From positions 310,001 through 374,000 of the forward strand of contig NZ_PDOC01000002.1 in NCBI RefSeq assembly GCF_002760655.1: a DNA stretch of 64,000 nucleotides, in the 5' to 3' direction. The notes below the pieces were generated by a model, which was not told where the DNA came from, did no database searches, and saw nothing but the letters and a program-made list of their open reading frames with translations. Positions within the stretch are counted from its first letter, which is position 1. The number at the start of each line of letters is the position of its first letter. The DNA comes from Massilia eurypsychrophila. Lineage in GTDB: Bacteria > Pseudomonadota > Gammaproteobacteria > Burkholderiales > Burkholderiaceae_D. The position numbers were made by a program, and so were the translations under genes. Of the stretch, positions 29,226-39,365 are shown one piece after another.

Positions 29226-30107
29226 TTACAGCATGGCTTTCAGCAAACGCGCCATTTCCGACGGGTTCTTGGTGGCCTTGATACCGCAGGCTTCCATGAT
29301 GTCGAGCTTGGCTTGCGCGGTATCGGCGCCGCCCGAGATCAGCGCGCCGGCATGGCCCATGCGCTTGCCCGGTGGCGCGGTGACGCCGGCGATGAAGCAG
29401 ACCACTGGCTTCTTCATGTTGTCCTTGATCCAGTAGGCAGCGTTCGCCTCATCCGGTCCGCCGATCTCGCCGATCATGATGACCGCGTCGGTCTCAGGAT
29501 CGTCATTGAACATCTGCATGATGTCGATGTGCTTCAGACCGTTGATCGGGTCGCCGCCGATGCCCACGGCCGACGACTGGCCCAGGCCCAGCGCGGTCAA
29601 CTGGCCGACCGCTTCGTACGTCAAGGTGCCCGAACGCGACACGACGCCGATGCGGCCCTTCTTGTGGATGTGACCCGGCATGATGCCGATCTTGATTTCG
29701 TCAGGCGTGATCAGGCCAGGGCAGTTTGGACCGAGCAGCAGGGTCTTCGAGCCGGCTTTCGCCATGCGGTCTTTCAGCGCCATCATGTCGCGCACTGGAA
29801 TGCCTTCGGTGATGCAGATGGCCAGGTCGAGTTCGGCTTCGACGGCTTCCCAGATCGCGGCGGCAGCGCCCGCTGGCGGCACGTAGATGACCGACACGTT
29901 GGCGCCGGTTTCTTTTTTCGCTTCGGCGACGCTGGCGAAAATCGGAATGCCTTCGAAATCTTCGCCGGCTTTCTTCGGGTTCACGCCGGCGACGAACGCC
30001 TCTTTGCCATTCGCGTAGTCGCGGCACATGCGGGTGTGGAACTGACCGGTCTTGCCGGTAATTCCCTGGGTGACTACTTTGGTATCTTTATTGATCAGAA
30101 TCGACAT
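29226..30107 (-). CDS. sucD: succinyl-CoA ligase, alpha subunit
   Basis: 293 residues. With SucC it interconverts succinyl-CoA and succinate plus ATP in the TCA cycle. The CoA-binding N-terminus ([22 protein letters not shown]), [26 protein letters not shown] and the phosphohistidine segment [21 protein letters not shown] are all present. GGAAA precedes the ATG and sucC ends 15 bases upstream, so the two form an operon. Confidence 0.97.
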   Translation of the reverse strand: MSILINKDTKVVTQGITGKTGQFHTRMCRDYANGKEAFVAGVNPKKAGEDFEGIPIFASVAEAKKETGANVSVIYVPPAGAAAAIWEAVEAELDLAICITEGIPVRDMMALKDRMAKAGSKTLLLGPNCPGLITPDEIKIGIMPGHIHKKGRIGVVSRSGTLTYEAVGQLTALGLGQSSAVGIGGDPINGLKHIDIMQMFNDDPETDAVIMIGEIGGPDEANAAYWIKDNMKKPVVCFIAGVTAPPGKRMGHAGALISGGADTAQAKLDIMEACGIKATKNPSEMARLLKAML

Positions 30108-30122
30108 GTTGTTTCCTTCGGA

Positions 30123-31292
30123 TTAGGCTTTACCAGCAGCGGCGGCAACGACGGCCTTGGCTGCGTCTTCCATCGTATCGGCGGCGATGATCGGCAGGCC
30201 GGAGTCGGCCAGCATCTTCTTGCCGATCTCTTCGTTGGTGCCCTTCATGCGCACGACCAGCGGCACTTGCAGCGAGACTGCCTTCGATGCGGTGATCACG
30301 CCTTCGGCGATGACGTCGCAGCGCATGATGCCACCGAAGATGTTGACCAGGATCGCCTTCAGGCCCGGGTTCTTCAGCATGATCTTGAACGCTTCGGTGA
30401 CCTTTTCAGCAGTAGCGCCGCCGCCGACGTCGAGGAAGTTGGCCGGCTCGCCGCCGAACAGCTTGATCGTGTCCATGGTCGCCATCGCCAGGCCGGCGCC
30501 GTTGACCAGGCAGCCGATGTTGCCGTCGAGCGAAATGTAGGCGAGGTCGAACTTCGATGCTTCAACTTCGGCCGGATCTTCTTCGTCCAGGTCGCGGAAG
30601 GCGACGATCTCAGGGTGGCGGTACAGCGCGTTCGAATCGAAATTGAATTTCGCGTCGAGCGCAATGACGCGGCCGGCGCCGTCGACGATCAGCGGATTGA
30701 TTTCGGCCAGCGATGCGTCGGTATCCCAGTACGCCTTGTACAGGCCCATCAGCTGGGTGCGCGCGTCGGCGATCGAAGCGGCAGGCACGCCGATCTTGGT
30801 CGAGATGTCATCGGCTTCGGCGGCGGTCAGGCCGACCGACGGGTCGATGGCGATGGTGTGGATTTTTTCCGGGTTCGAGTGTGCAACTTCCTCGATGTCC
30901 ATGCCGCCTTCGGACGAGGCCATCAGCACGACGCGCTGGCTGACGCGGTCGGTGACCATCGACACGTACAGTTCCTGCTTGATGTCGGCGCCTTCTTCGA
31001 TCAGCAGACGGCGTACCTTCTGGCCGGCTTCGCCGGTCTGGTGGGTGACGAGCTGCATGCCCATGATCTGGTCGGCATATTCCTTGACCTGCTCGAGCGA
31101 CTTGGCGACCTTGACGCCGCCGCCTTTACCGCGGCCGCCGGCGTGAATTTGCGCCTTGACGACCCATACCTTGCCGCCCAGCGTCTCGGCTGCCTTGACA
31201 GCCTCTTCCACGGACATGCACGGGATACCGCGCGGTACCGTCACTCCGAACTGCCGGAGGATTTCTTTGCCTTGATACTCATGGATTTTCAT
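30123..31292 (-). CDS. sucC: succinyl-CoA ligase, beta subunit
   Basis: 389 residues, ATP-grasp subunit of succinyl-CoA ligase. Start [22 protein letters not shown], then [48 protein letters not shown] and the C-terminal [17 protein letters not shown] with [16 protein letters not shown]. First gene of sucCD, about 80 bases downstream of the DUF2889 gene on the same strand. Confidence 0.97.
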   Translation of the reverse strand: MKIHEYQGKEILRQFGVTVPRGIPCMSVEEAVKAAETLGGKVWVVKAQIHAGGRGKGGGVKVAKSLEQVKEYADQIMGMQLVTHQTGEAGQKVRRLLIEEGADIKQELYVSMVTDRVSQRVVLMASSEGGMDIEEVAHSNPEKIHTIAIDPSVGLTAAEADDISTKIGVPAASIADARTQLMGLYKAYWDTDASLAEINPLIVDGAGRVIALDAKFNFDSNALYRHPEIVAFRDLDEEDPAEVEASKFDLAYISLDGNIGCLVNGAGLAMATMDTIKLFGGEPANFLDVGGGATAEKVTEAFKIMLKNPGLKAILVNIFGGIMRCDVIAEGVITASKAVSLQVPLVVRMKGTNEEIGKKMLADSGLPIIAADTMEDAAKAVVAAAAGKA

Positions 31293-31371
31293 GCTGGCTT
31301 TCCCTTCTTATGATACTGAATGTAGAAATACGGTTGAAATACGGATGATTGGAATTGCGGCACTGCGACTG

Positions 31372-31938
31372 CTAACCGGTCACGCTCCTGGCGTACCAGC
31401 GCGGGTAATACTTCGCCACCGCCGCGCCGTCGACGCGCAAGGCGTGGCAACGGTCGAGCTGGAACGGCTGCTCGGTCGAGGCGTCGTCGCCATCGCCGTC
31501 GCGCGTCTTGATGACGTCGTTGGCGAACGCCTGGATCGCCGCGGTCGGCAGCACCAGCGACAATTCGGTCAGGTGGGTGCAGCCGAGGACGCCGGCGAGC
31601 CGGTCCTTCAGGCGCAGCCGAAAATGGTTCGTCAGCGACAGGCCTATCAGGCTCTTGTAGGCCGGCGCGATGGTGTCGCAGTAACCGGGATACGGCACGG
31701 CATCGGACGACGCTTCGGCGTCGACAATGATCAGGTCGATGTTGATGGTAATCCGCAGCCACAGGTCGTGCACCGGAGCGCCGCCAGCGCGCAGACCGGA
31801 AGCGAGGAGGATGTCGCGCATCTTGACGTCGCTGATGCGCGCGTCGAGGTCCCACAGGCCATCATCGCGCGCGAACGCGTCGACCTGGATGGCACGGGTG
31901 TGCCGCAAAGCGCGGGGGACAGGAGAAGACAGGGGCAT
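31372..31938 (-). CDS. DUF2889-family protein
   Basis: 188 residues. The motifs match my memory of DUF2889: RTIQVDAF-like HTRAIQVDAFARDDGLWDLDARI, HDLWLRITINIDLIIVDAEA, and GCTHLTEL. Its function is unknown. In related beta-proteobacteria it commonly sits between recX and sucC, as here, which supports the call. An ATG at 31938 is taken as start; a TTG three codons earlier is possible. Upstream lies the small-gene cassette rather than recX directly. Confidence 0.85.
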   Translation of the reverse strand: MPLSSPVPRALRHTRAIQVDAFARDDGLWDLDARISDVKMRDILLASGLRAGGAPVHDLWLRITINIDLIIVDAEASSDAVPYPGYCDTIAPAYKSLIGLSLTNHFRLRLKDRLAGVLGCTHLTELSLVLPTAAIQAFANDVIKTRDGDGDDASTEQPFQLDRCHALRVDGAAVAKYYPRWYARSVTG

Positions 31939-32023
31939 AGACACCAATGCCGAAAATGCGGCGGTAAAAAGTATGCAGCCATGTGCTGATGCACGCCACC
32001 GCAGCTTCTACGGCGACAACCGC

Positions 32024-32209
32024 TCATGCGGCGCTGCTTAAACCACAAAAGTTTAGCACATGCGCAGGGTCAGTTGCACTGCAACATAAATTTAGCAGTT
32101 CAATCTGCCCCACCCATTGCAACCGCGACAATCTTTCCGAACTGAGCATGCGCCGGAGGAATCTGGCATGAATTTGCTCCAGAGTAGCCGTCGTCGCCAT
32201 TTCAGACAT
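32024..32209 (-). CDS. small ORF, third in putative cassette
   Basis: 61 codons beginning ATGTCTGAAATGG, overlapping the end of the preceding small gene by 8 bases. I do not recognise the product (MSEMATTATLEQIHARFLRRML at its start, partly amphipathic). It has no clear ribosome site of its own and would depend on coupling. The final third overlaps sequence that also looks like promoter DNA for DUF2889, so this may be a chance frame. Confidence 0.3.
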   Translation of the reverse strand: MSEMATTATLEQIHARFLRRMLSSERLSRLQWVGQIELLNLCCSATDPAHVLNFCGLSSAA

Positions 32210-32510
32210 GGATGAGCGGCTTGGTGATACTGACTAGCTTAAGTATGTCGTCGGACAACTGGGAAATTACGTGCAGTTCACCGTGAAGAAAATGCAAGCG
32301 CAGCACCACGTAAGCACCATCGAACGCGGCTTCAAAGATTTGAGGACGAGTTATGTCTGTAAAGTCGTTCCACGGCATTCCAGCGCAGTCTTCCAACGCG
32401 TTGGAAAATTCGTCAAATAACCTGGGGGAAATGGATTCTAGCTGCGCGAGTTGCAACAAGAACTGAGCGTCACTCAGGTCGAACTCAACCTTGGCAGGAC
32501 GATCGATCAA
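32202..32510 (-). CDS. small ORF of unknown function, second in putative cassette
   Basis: 102 residues, start TTG at 32510 overlapping the previous stop (TTGA). The sequence is acidic at its N-terminus (AKVEFDLSDAQFLLQL) and ends with a strand-rich segment (YVVLRLHFLHGELHVISQLSDD). I do not recognise the family. Lower GC than the flanking genes and 4-base coupling to the 64-codon gene upstream suggest a mobile or recently gained pair. An antitoxin/toxin arrangement is possible but no known toxin motif is visible. Confidence 0.55.
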   Translation of the reverse strand: MIDRPAKVEFDLSDAQFLLQLAQLESISPRLFDEFSNALEDCAGMPWNDFTDITRPQIFEAAFDGAYVVLRLHFLHGELHVISQLSDDILKLVSITKPLIHV

Positions 32511-32701
32511 GAACGATCCCGGATCTTTTTAAAAACCTCCGCAATCTCACGCTTGGAAAAAGCGCGAGCCGGCACTACCTTGAGTCTCTCAGCCGAGTGC
32601 TTTAACGCGGCAATTGTTTCTTTGCTAAACCCCGCGGACTCTATTGGTGCAGGTCGCTCATCTTCAGTGTTTGCACCTGACTTTAGTTTCTTGAGAGGCA
32701 T
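32507..32701 (-). CDS. small basic ORF of unknown function, first in putative cassette
   Basis: 64 residues, starting MPLKKLKSGANTEDERPAP and ending SKREIAEVFKKIRDRS, rich in lysine and arginine. GGAG lies 7 bases before its ATG, which favours real translation. An 18-base dyad (ACACGA-N6-TCGTGT) sits about 20 bases upstream, consistent with an autoregulated promoter. The product is unrecognised; its size and charge would suit a DNA-binding antitoxin-like protein, but that is inference. Confidence 0.55.
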   Translation of the reverse strand: MPLKKLKSGANTEDERPAPIESAGFSKETIAALKHSAERLKVVPARAFSKREIAEVFKKIRDRS

Positions 32702-32720
32702 GGCAGACTCCGCGAAGTGA

Positions 32721-32738
32721 ACACGACGTTATTCGTGT
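32721..32738. promoter_or_regulatory. candidate operator of the small-gene cassette
   Basis: Inverted repeat ACACGA-CGTTAT-TCGTGT, positioned immediately upstream of the first cassette gene, where a repressor would overlap its promoter. Confidence 0.5.
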
Positions 32739-32894
32739 ATCTTACTCCGAAAGCGAACGGCAATTTCAATGCGCAGCAGTTTTGCGGCAATCAGGGGGAA
32801 AAGCGCGGCACCTCCCGCCGGTGAGGAGTATGCGTCCGCAGCACGGGGCTGCTACGCACACGGCGGAAGGCGCCTTGCTTAATCGTTCAAACGG

Positions 32895-33356
32895 TCAAAA
32901 ATCATCGTCATCAGGACACGTGCCGCGCATCGCCGCGCGCACCGCGCGCTGCGAAAAACCGCGCTGCATCAAAAACCGCATCTGCTTGCCCCGCCCTTCG
33001 GCGTCGGTCGCAACCGCGCCGAACTTGCGGCTCCATACTTCGCACGCGCGCGCCACTTCGCTGTCCGCCAGCGAAGTCTTCAGTTCCTGCAGCGCCTCGC
33101 CATTGATGCCATGGCTTTGCAGTTCGGCGACGATGCGGCTGTTGCCGTAGCGCGCCTCGCGGCGGTGAATCAGCGACTCGGAGAAGCGCTCCTGCGACAG
33201 CCAGTTGTTCTTCTCGAGGAAATCGAGCAGGGCGTCGACGTCGTCGCCCTCCTCGGCATACTTCGACAGCTTGCGCCGCAGCTCGAGCCGGCTGTGCTCG
33301 CGCATCGACAGGAAGCGCAAGGCACGGCCTTTCAGGCTCAGTTGCGGCCTGGGCAC
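32895..33356 (-). CDS. recX: regulatory protein RecX
   Basis: 153 residues, start GTG. RecX binds RecA filaments and limits RecA activity. It shows the family pattern [45 protein letters not shown] and [11 protein letters not shown]. The gene starts 9 bases after recA stops, so it is co-transcribed with recA and under the same LexA control. Confidence 0.94.
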   Translation of the reverse strand: MPRPQLSLKGRALRFLSMREHSRLELRRKLSKYAEEGDDVDALLDFLEKNNWLSQERFSESLIHRREARYGNSRIVAELQSHGINGEALQELKTSLADSEVARACEVWSRKFGAVATDAEGRGKQMRFLMQRGFSQRAVRAAMRGTCPDDDDF

Positions 33357-33365
33357 GGACCGCCT

Positions 33366-34448
<1,083 letters not shown>

Positions 34449-34508
34449 AATTTTCTTTCAATCTGGGAAAAGGCCGGGTTCGGAGGGTCCAGCATGCAGC
34501 TCAGCCAA

Positions 34509-34528
34509 TACTGTACAAGCATACAGTA
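34509..34528. promoter_or_regulatory. LexA (SOS) box of recA
   Basis: The sequence TACTGTACAAGCATACAGTA contains CTGT-N8-ACAG, the classical LexA operator pattern, 60 bases upstream of the recA start. It implies SOS induction of recA and recX. Confidence 0.88.
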
Positions 34529-34651
34529 GTCTTTGCAAGCGCTACGTGCTTCCTGTGCGAATAAGTTTAAAAAGGGTCAATCCGTGCCAAACGCTCGCCA
34601 TGCGCCATTAAATGCCACACAATGGCCGTTTCGATATCACGGGTTTGTGCC

Positions 34652-35371
34652 ATGCGTATTTTACTTGCCGAAGACGATAGCGTGCTGGCGGACGGCTTGA
34701 CGCGCTCGCTGCGCCAGTCCGGCTACGCCATCGACTGCGTCAAGAACGGCCAGGAAGCCGACACCGCGTTGTCGACCCAGGAATTCGACCTCCTGATCCT
34801 CGACCTTGGCCTGCCGAAGATGTCGGGCCTGGAAGTGCTGCGCCGCCTGCGCGCGCGCTCCTCCTTGCTGCCGGTGCTGATCCTGACCGCCGCCGACTCG
34901 ATCGAGCAGCGCGTCAATGGCCTCGACCTCGGCGCCGACGACTACATGGCCAAGCCGTTTGCGCTGTCGGAACTGGAGGCGCGGGTGCGCGCGCTGACGC
35001 GCCGCGGCGCCGGCGGCGGCCCCACCGTGATCCGCCACGGCCCGCTGGCGTACGACCAGGTCGGGCGCAGCGCCTACATCAACGACCAGATGCTCGAGCT
35101 GTCGGCGCGCGAACTGGGCCTGCTCGAGATCCTGCTGGCGCGCACCGGCCGGCTGGTGTCAAAGGAGCAGCTGGTCGACCATCTGTGCGAATGGGGCGAG
35201 GAAGTGTCGAACAACGCCATCGAAGTCTACGTGCACCGGCTGCGCAAGAAGCTTGAAGTGGGCGGCATCCGCATCGCCACCGTGCGCGGGCTGGGCTACT
35301 GCCTCGAGCGCGCCACCGGCGCCGCCGCGGCCACGCCAGGGGCCGTCGACCCGGGCGCCGGATCGAAGTGA
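34652..35371 (+). CDS. OmpR-family response regulator
   Basis: 239 residues. Receiver domain MRILLAEDDSVLADGL with the phosphoacceptor in LLILDLGLPKMSGLEVL (Asp about 51) and the switch lysine in MAKPF, then a winged-helix DNA-binding domain (ELSARELGLLEILL, SNNAIEVYVHRLRKKL). It overlaps the sensor kinase gene by four bases (GTGA). As the kinase, DUF4212 and symporter genes follow directly, it most likely controls uptake of the symporter substrate. Similar to TctD/QseB regulators. Confidence 0.93.
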   Translation: MRILLAEDDSVLADGLTRSLRQSGYAIDCVKNGQEADTALSTQEFDLLILDLGLPKMSGLEVLRRLRARSSLLPVLILTAADSIEQRVNGLDLGADDYMAKPFALSELEARVRALTRRGAGGGPTVIRHGPLAYDQVGRSAYINDQMLELSARELGLLEILLARTGRLVSKEQLVDHLCEWGEEVSNNAIEVYVHRLRKKLEVGGIRIATVRGLGYCLERATGAAAATPGAVDPGAGSK

Positions 35372-36909
35372 AACTGCGCGACACTGTCCAGGGCGCGCAT
35401 GGCCCAACCGGCCAGCACGGCCCGGAGCTGCCGGCGCTGTACGAGCCGGCCAACCCGGAGCCGGACGAAAACATCCAGCACTCGCTGTTCGGCGAGATCC
35501 TCGACTGGATGCTGGCGCCACTGCTGCTGCTGTGGCCAATGAGCATCGCCATCACCTACCTGGTCGCCAAGTCGATCGCCAACCAGCCGTTCGACCATGC
35601 GCTCGAAGACAGCGTCACCGTGCTGGCGCAGCAGATCCGCGAAGTCGACGGCAAGACCGTGTCGCTGCTGCCGGGCAGCGCGCGCGACATCGTGCGCGCC
35701 GACGACATCGACAACGTCTACTTCCAGATCAGCGGGCCGGGCGCCGAATTCGTCGACGGCGACCGCGACCTGCCGCCGCCCGGCGACGACGCCAGCGCGC
35801 CCAACAGCGCCAGCGTACGCTTTCGCAACGACGTCATGCGCGGCGCCCAGGTGCGCGTGGCCTACTCGTACGTCAACCTGCGGCCGATGGCCTCGCGCGG
35901 CGAGGAACCGCGCGCCGCGCTGGTGCAGGTGGCCGAGACGCTCGACAAGCGCGCCCAGCTGGCCAACGAGATCATCAAGGGAGTGATCCTGCCGCAGTTC
36001 ATCATCCTGCCGATCGTGCTGGCGCTGGTGTGGTTCGCGCTGGCGCGCGGGCTGTCGCCGCTGGCCCAGCTGCAGGAGCGCATCCGCGCGCGCCGCCCGG
36101 ACGACCTGTCGCCGATCGATTCGCGCCAGGTGCCGGAAGAGATTTCGCCGCTGGTCGGCTCGCTCAACGACATGCTGGCGCGCTTGTCGCAGACGATCGA
36201 CATGCAAAAGCGCTTCATCGCCGACGCCGCCCACCAGATGAAAACGCCGCTGGCCGGCATGCGCATGCAGTCCGAACTGGCGCTGCGCCAGCTCGACCCG
36301 GACGAGATCCACCGCTCGCTCGAACAGCTGGCCAAGAGCTCGGAGTCGGCCACCCGGCTGGTTAATCAGCTGCTGGCGCTGGCGCGCGCCGAGAACCAGC
36401 TGCAGGCCGGCGTCGCTTTCGAGGTGGTCGACCTGGCGGTGCTGGCGCGCGCCGCGGTGCAGGACTGGGTGCAGGCCTCGTTCATCAGCCACATCGACCT
36501 CGGCTTCGAGCAGCCCGAGCACGCCGTCGACATCGTCGGCAACCCCTTGATGCTGCGCGAGCTGCTGTCGAACCTGATCGATAACGCCCTGAGCTACACG
36601 CCGGCCGGCGGCAGCGTCACCGTGCGGGTGCGCCGCCAGGGCGACCAGGCCATCGTCGAAGTCGAGGACACCGGCCCCGGCATCGCCCCGGCCGAACGCA
36701 CGCGCGTGTTCGAGCGCTTCTACCGCATCCTCGGCAACGGCGCGCCCGGCAGTGGCCTGGGCCTGGCGATCGTGCGCGAGATCGCCCACCAGCACGGCGC
36801 CGAAGTGGACGTCTTCAACAATCCGCGCGCCACCCTCAAGAAGTCGCCCGGCTGCCTGTTCCGCCTCACCTTCCCGCCTCCCGCCGCCGCCCATGACGAT
36901 GGCGACTGA
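35368..36909 (+). CDS. sensor histidine kinase (TctE-like)
   Basis: 513 residues, start GTG overlapping the regulator stop. It has an N-terminal cytoplasmic extension of about 45 residues rich in proline and acidic residues, a membrane helix (WMLAPLLLLWPMSIAITYLV), a periplasmic sensor of about 140 residues, and a second helix (LPQFIILPIVLALVWFAL). HAMP-like and dimerisation segments follow: ADAAHQMKTPLAGMRMQSEL (phosphoacceptor His), then NLIDNALSYTP, VEDTGPGIAP and GSGLGLAIVREIA. Probably senses the solute moved by the adjacent symporter. Its end overlaps the DUF4212 gene. Confidence 0.92.
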   Translation: MKLRDTVQGAHGPTGQHGPELPALYEPANPEPDENIQHSLFGEILDWMLAPLLLLWPMSIAITYLVAKSIANQPFDHALEDSVTVLAQQIREVDGKTVSLLPGSARDIVRADDIDNVYFQISGPGAEFVDGDRDLPPPGDDASAPNSASVRFRNDVMRGAQVRVAYSYVNLRPMASRGEEPRAALVQVAETLDKRAQLANEIIKGVILPQFIILPIVLALVWFALARGLSPLAQLQERIRARRPDDLSPIDSRQVPEEISPLVGSLNDMLARLSQTIDMQKRFIADAAHQMKTPLAGMRMQSELALRQLDPDEIHRSLEQLAKSSESATRLVNQLLALARAENQLQAGVAFEVVDLAVLARAAVQDWVQASFISHIDLGFEQPEHAVDIVGNPLMLRELLSNLIDNALSYTPAGGSVTVRVRRQGDQAIVEVEDTGPGIAPAERTRVFERFYRILGNGAPGSGLGLAIVREIAHQHGAEVDVFNNPRATLKKSPGCLFRLTFPPPAAAHDDGD

Positions 36910-37252
36910 CCTGCCCACGCCGCCCCTTGGCGACCCCGATGCCGGCGCCGCCGCCCAGCGCCAGCTGTCGCTGCTGGCCGCGCGCAGCCTGCACTGGCAG
37001 CGCACCCGCCGCCTCACCGCCGTGCTGCTGGCGCTGTGGCTCGTCACCACGTTCTGCACCGTGTTCTTCGCCCGCGAGCTGGCCACCTTGTCGGTGTTCG
37101 GCTGGCCGCTGTCGTTCTACCTGGCCGCGCAGGGCGCCTCGCTGATCTACCTGGCCATCCTCGGCGTCTACGCGTTCGGCATGGGCCGCTTCGACCAGCG
37201 CTTCAGGCGCCGCCTGGGCGAGACGGCCGGCGCTGCGGGAGAGGCGCCTTGA
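36893..37252 (+). CDS. DUF4212 membrane protein, symporter small subunit
   Basis: 119 residues with two membrane helices (LTAVLLALWLVTTFCTVFFA and WPLSFYLAAQGASLIYLAIL). The pattern H-W-x-R, FFARELATLSVFGWPLSFYLAAQG and AFGMGRFD is typical of DUF4212, small proteins encoded with VC_2705-type sodium:solute symporters and thought to be their partner. ATG at 36893 lies inside the end of the kinase gene; a second ATG at 36899 is equally possible. The stop overlaps the TTG start of the symporter. Confidence 0.9.
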   Translation: MTMATDLPTPPLGDPDAGAAAQRQLSLLAARSLHWQRTRRLTAVLLALWLVTTFCTVFFARELATLSVFGWPLSFYLAAQGASLIYLAILGVYAFGMGRFDQRFRRRLGETAGAAGEAP

Positions 37253-39291
37253 GCGGCGGCCGGCGTTTTCGCCGCCTGTCGCGCTACTACCTGTACTTTT
37301 CCGCCTGCTTCGCCGTCTTCCTGATCGCGCTGACGATGCTGGAAAGGGAAGGCATGCCGCGCATCTGGATCGGCTACCTGTTCATGTTCGCCACCATCGT
37401 GCTGTACGCCGGCATCGGCGTGTTCAGCCGCACCTCGAACGTCACCGAATACTACGTCGCCGGGCGCCGCGTGCCGGCCATGTTTAACGGCATGGCCACC
37501 GCCGCCGACTGGATATCGGCGGCCAGCTTCATCAGCCTGGCCGGCGGGCTGTACCTGCACGGCTTCGACGGCCTGGCCTACATCCTGGGCTGGACCGGCG
37601 GCTACTGCCTGGTGGCGCTTCTCATCGCGCCCTACCTTCGCAAGTTCGCCCAGTACACCATCCCCGACTTCCTGGCGGCGCGCTACGGCGGCGGCGGCGC
37701 GCGCGGCAACCCGGTGCGCCTGATGGCCGTCGGCGCCACCATCATCGTCTCGTTTACCTACGTGGTGGCGCAGATCTACGCGGTCGGGCTGATCGCCTCG
37801 CGCTTTACCGGCGTCGATTTCTCGGTCGGCATTTTCCTCGGGCTGGCGTCGATCCTGGTGTGCTCCTTCCTCGGCGGCATGCGCGCCATCACCTGGACCC
37901 AGGTGGCGCAGTACATCATCATCCTGGTGGCGTTTCTGATTCCGACCATGTGGCTGTCGGTCAAGCACGCCGACAACCCGCTGCCGCAGGTGGCCTACGG
38001 CGCGGTGCTGCCCAAGCTGGCCGCGCGCGAAGCGCAGCTCGCGTTCGATCCGAAGGAGCTGCAGGTGCGCGCCATCTTCCGCCAGCGCGCCGACGATTAC
38101 GCCGCCCGCATCAAGGCGCTGCCGGCGTCGTGGGAAGAAGGCAAGCTCGATGCCCAGCGCCGGCTCGACGCGGTGCGCCTGCGCAAAGGCTCGCTGATCG
38201 ACATCCGCGCCACCGAGCGCGAACTGATGGCGTATCCGAAATCGGCCGACGAGGCGGCGCGCCGCTGGGCCGAGATGCAGGCGGCCAACGAAGCGCGCGC
38301 CCAGCCGCCCGAGCCGCACGCGACGCCCTTCCCCGGCGCGGACGCCGGCCAGTCCGACATCCGCCGCAACAACTTCCTGGCGCTGGTGTTCTGCCTGATG
38401 CTCGGCACCGCCGCGCTGCCGCACATCCTGATGCGCTCCTACACCACGCCGTCGGTGCGTGAGACGCGCGTGTCGGTGTTCTGGACGCTGTTCTTCATCC
38501 TGCTGGTGTACCTGACCATTCCGGCGCTGGCGGTGCTGGTCAAGTACGACATCTACAGCCACCTGGTGGGCAGCAATTTCGCCAACCTGCCGACCTGGAT
38601 TTCGTACTGGGCCAACGTCGACAAGCTCAATCCGCTGATCGCCATTGCCGACATCAACCGCGACGGCATCGTGCAGCTGGCCGAAATCGCCATCGACGGC
38701 GACGTGCTGGTGCTGGCCACGCCCGAAATCGGCGGCCTGCCGTACGTCATCTCCGGCCTGGTGGCGGCCGGCGGCCTGGCCGCGGCGCTGTCGACCGCCG
38801 ACGGCCTGCTGCTGGCCATTTCCAACGCGCTGTCGCACGACGTCTATTACAAGGTGGTCGACCCGGCCGCCTCGACCCAGAAGCGGGTCACCATTTCCAA
38901 GCTGCTGCTGCTGGCGGTGGCCTTCATCGCCGCCTACGCCGCCTCGCAAAAGCCGGGCGACATCCTGTCGCTGGTCGGCGCGGCCTTCTCGCTGGCCGGC
39001 TCGGCGCTGTTCCCGGCGCTGGTGCTGGGCGTGTTCTGGAAGCGCGCCAACCGCGCCGGCGCGCTGGCCGGCATTGTGTCGGGCTTTGCCGTCTGCGTCT
39101 ACTACATGCTGCACACCAACCCGATCCTTGGCGGCGCCGTGGCCGGCCAGTGGTTCCACATCGCGCCCATCTCGGCCGGCGTGTTCGGCGTGCCGGCCGG
39201 CATGGCGGTGCTGGTGCTGGTCAGCCTGCTGACGCGCGCGCCCGATCCGCTCAACACCAGTTTCATCGACCACATCCGGGCGCCGGAATAG
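37249..39291 (+). CDS. sodium:solute symporter, VC_2705 subfamily
   Basis: 680-residue secondary transporter of the SSS family, start TTG overlapping the DUF4212 stop (TTGA). The core is well preserved: EYYVAGRRVPAMFNGMATAADWISAASF, GWTGGYCLVALLIAPYLRKF, and FGGMRAITWTQVAQYIIILVAF-like helices with the Na-site region near ALPHILMRSYTTP and STADGLLLAISNALSHDVY. Between helices about residue 245 and 365 is a soluble charged insert. The kinase-regulator genes upstream suggest induction by its substrate, which may be a small carboxylate but is unknown. Confidence 0.9.
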   Translation: MSGGRRFRRLSRYYLYFSACFAVFLIALTMLEREGMPRIWIGYLFMFATIVLYAGIGVFSRTSNVTEYYVAGRRVPAMFNGMATAADWISAASFISLAGGLYLHGFDGLAYILGWTGGYCLVALLIAPYLRKFAQYTIPDFLAARYGGGGARGNPVRLMAVGATIIVSFTYVVAQIYAVGLIASRFTGVDFSVGIFLGLASILVCSFLGGMRAITWTQVAQYIIILVAFLIPTMWLSVKHADNPLPQVAYGAVLPKLAAREAQLAFDPKELQVRAIFRQRADDYAARIKALPASWEEGKLDAQRRLDAVRLRKGSLIDIRATERELMAYPKSADEAARRWAEMQAANEARAQPPEPHATPFPGADAGQSDIRRNNFLALVFCLMLGTAALPHILMRSYTTPSVRETRVSVFWTLFFILLVYLTIPALAVLVKYDIYSHLVGSNFANLPTWISYWANVDKLNPLIAIADINRDGIVQLAEIAIDGDVLVLATPEIGGLPYVISGLVAAGGLAAALSTADGLLLAISNALSHDVYYKVVDPAASTQKRVTISKLLLLAVAFIAAYAASQKPGDILSLVGAAFSLAGSALFPALVLGVFWKRANRAGALAGIVSGFAVCVYYMLHTNPILGGAVAGQWFHIAPISAGVFGVPAGMAVLVLVSLLTRAPDPLNTSFIDHIRAPE

Positions 39292-39365
39292 CTTGTGGGC
39301 AACGCAGCATTGCTGCTAATCCTGGCGTGATGATCTTTGTGCCATATTTATTGAAAGTACATACG

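Noticed and set aside
29181-31313. Long plus-strand open frame opposite sucCD
   Set aside because: Shadow of two essential TCA-cycle genes; no ribosome site or domain.
32073-32085. Short palindrome GTTGCACTGCAAC upstream of DUF2889
   Set aside because: It resembles PHA-regulator-type sites, but it is only 13 bp and no polyhydroxyalkanoate gene is nearby; not enough to call a site.
37168-39273. Long minus-strand open frame opposite the sodium:solute symporter
   Set aside because: Antisense to a clear multi-helix transporter; the product is a His/Arg-rich shadow.
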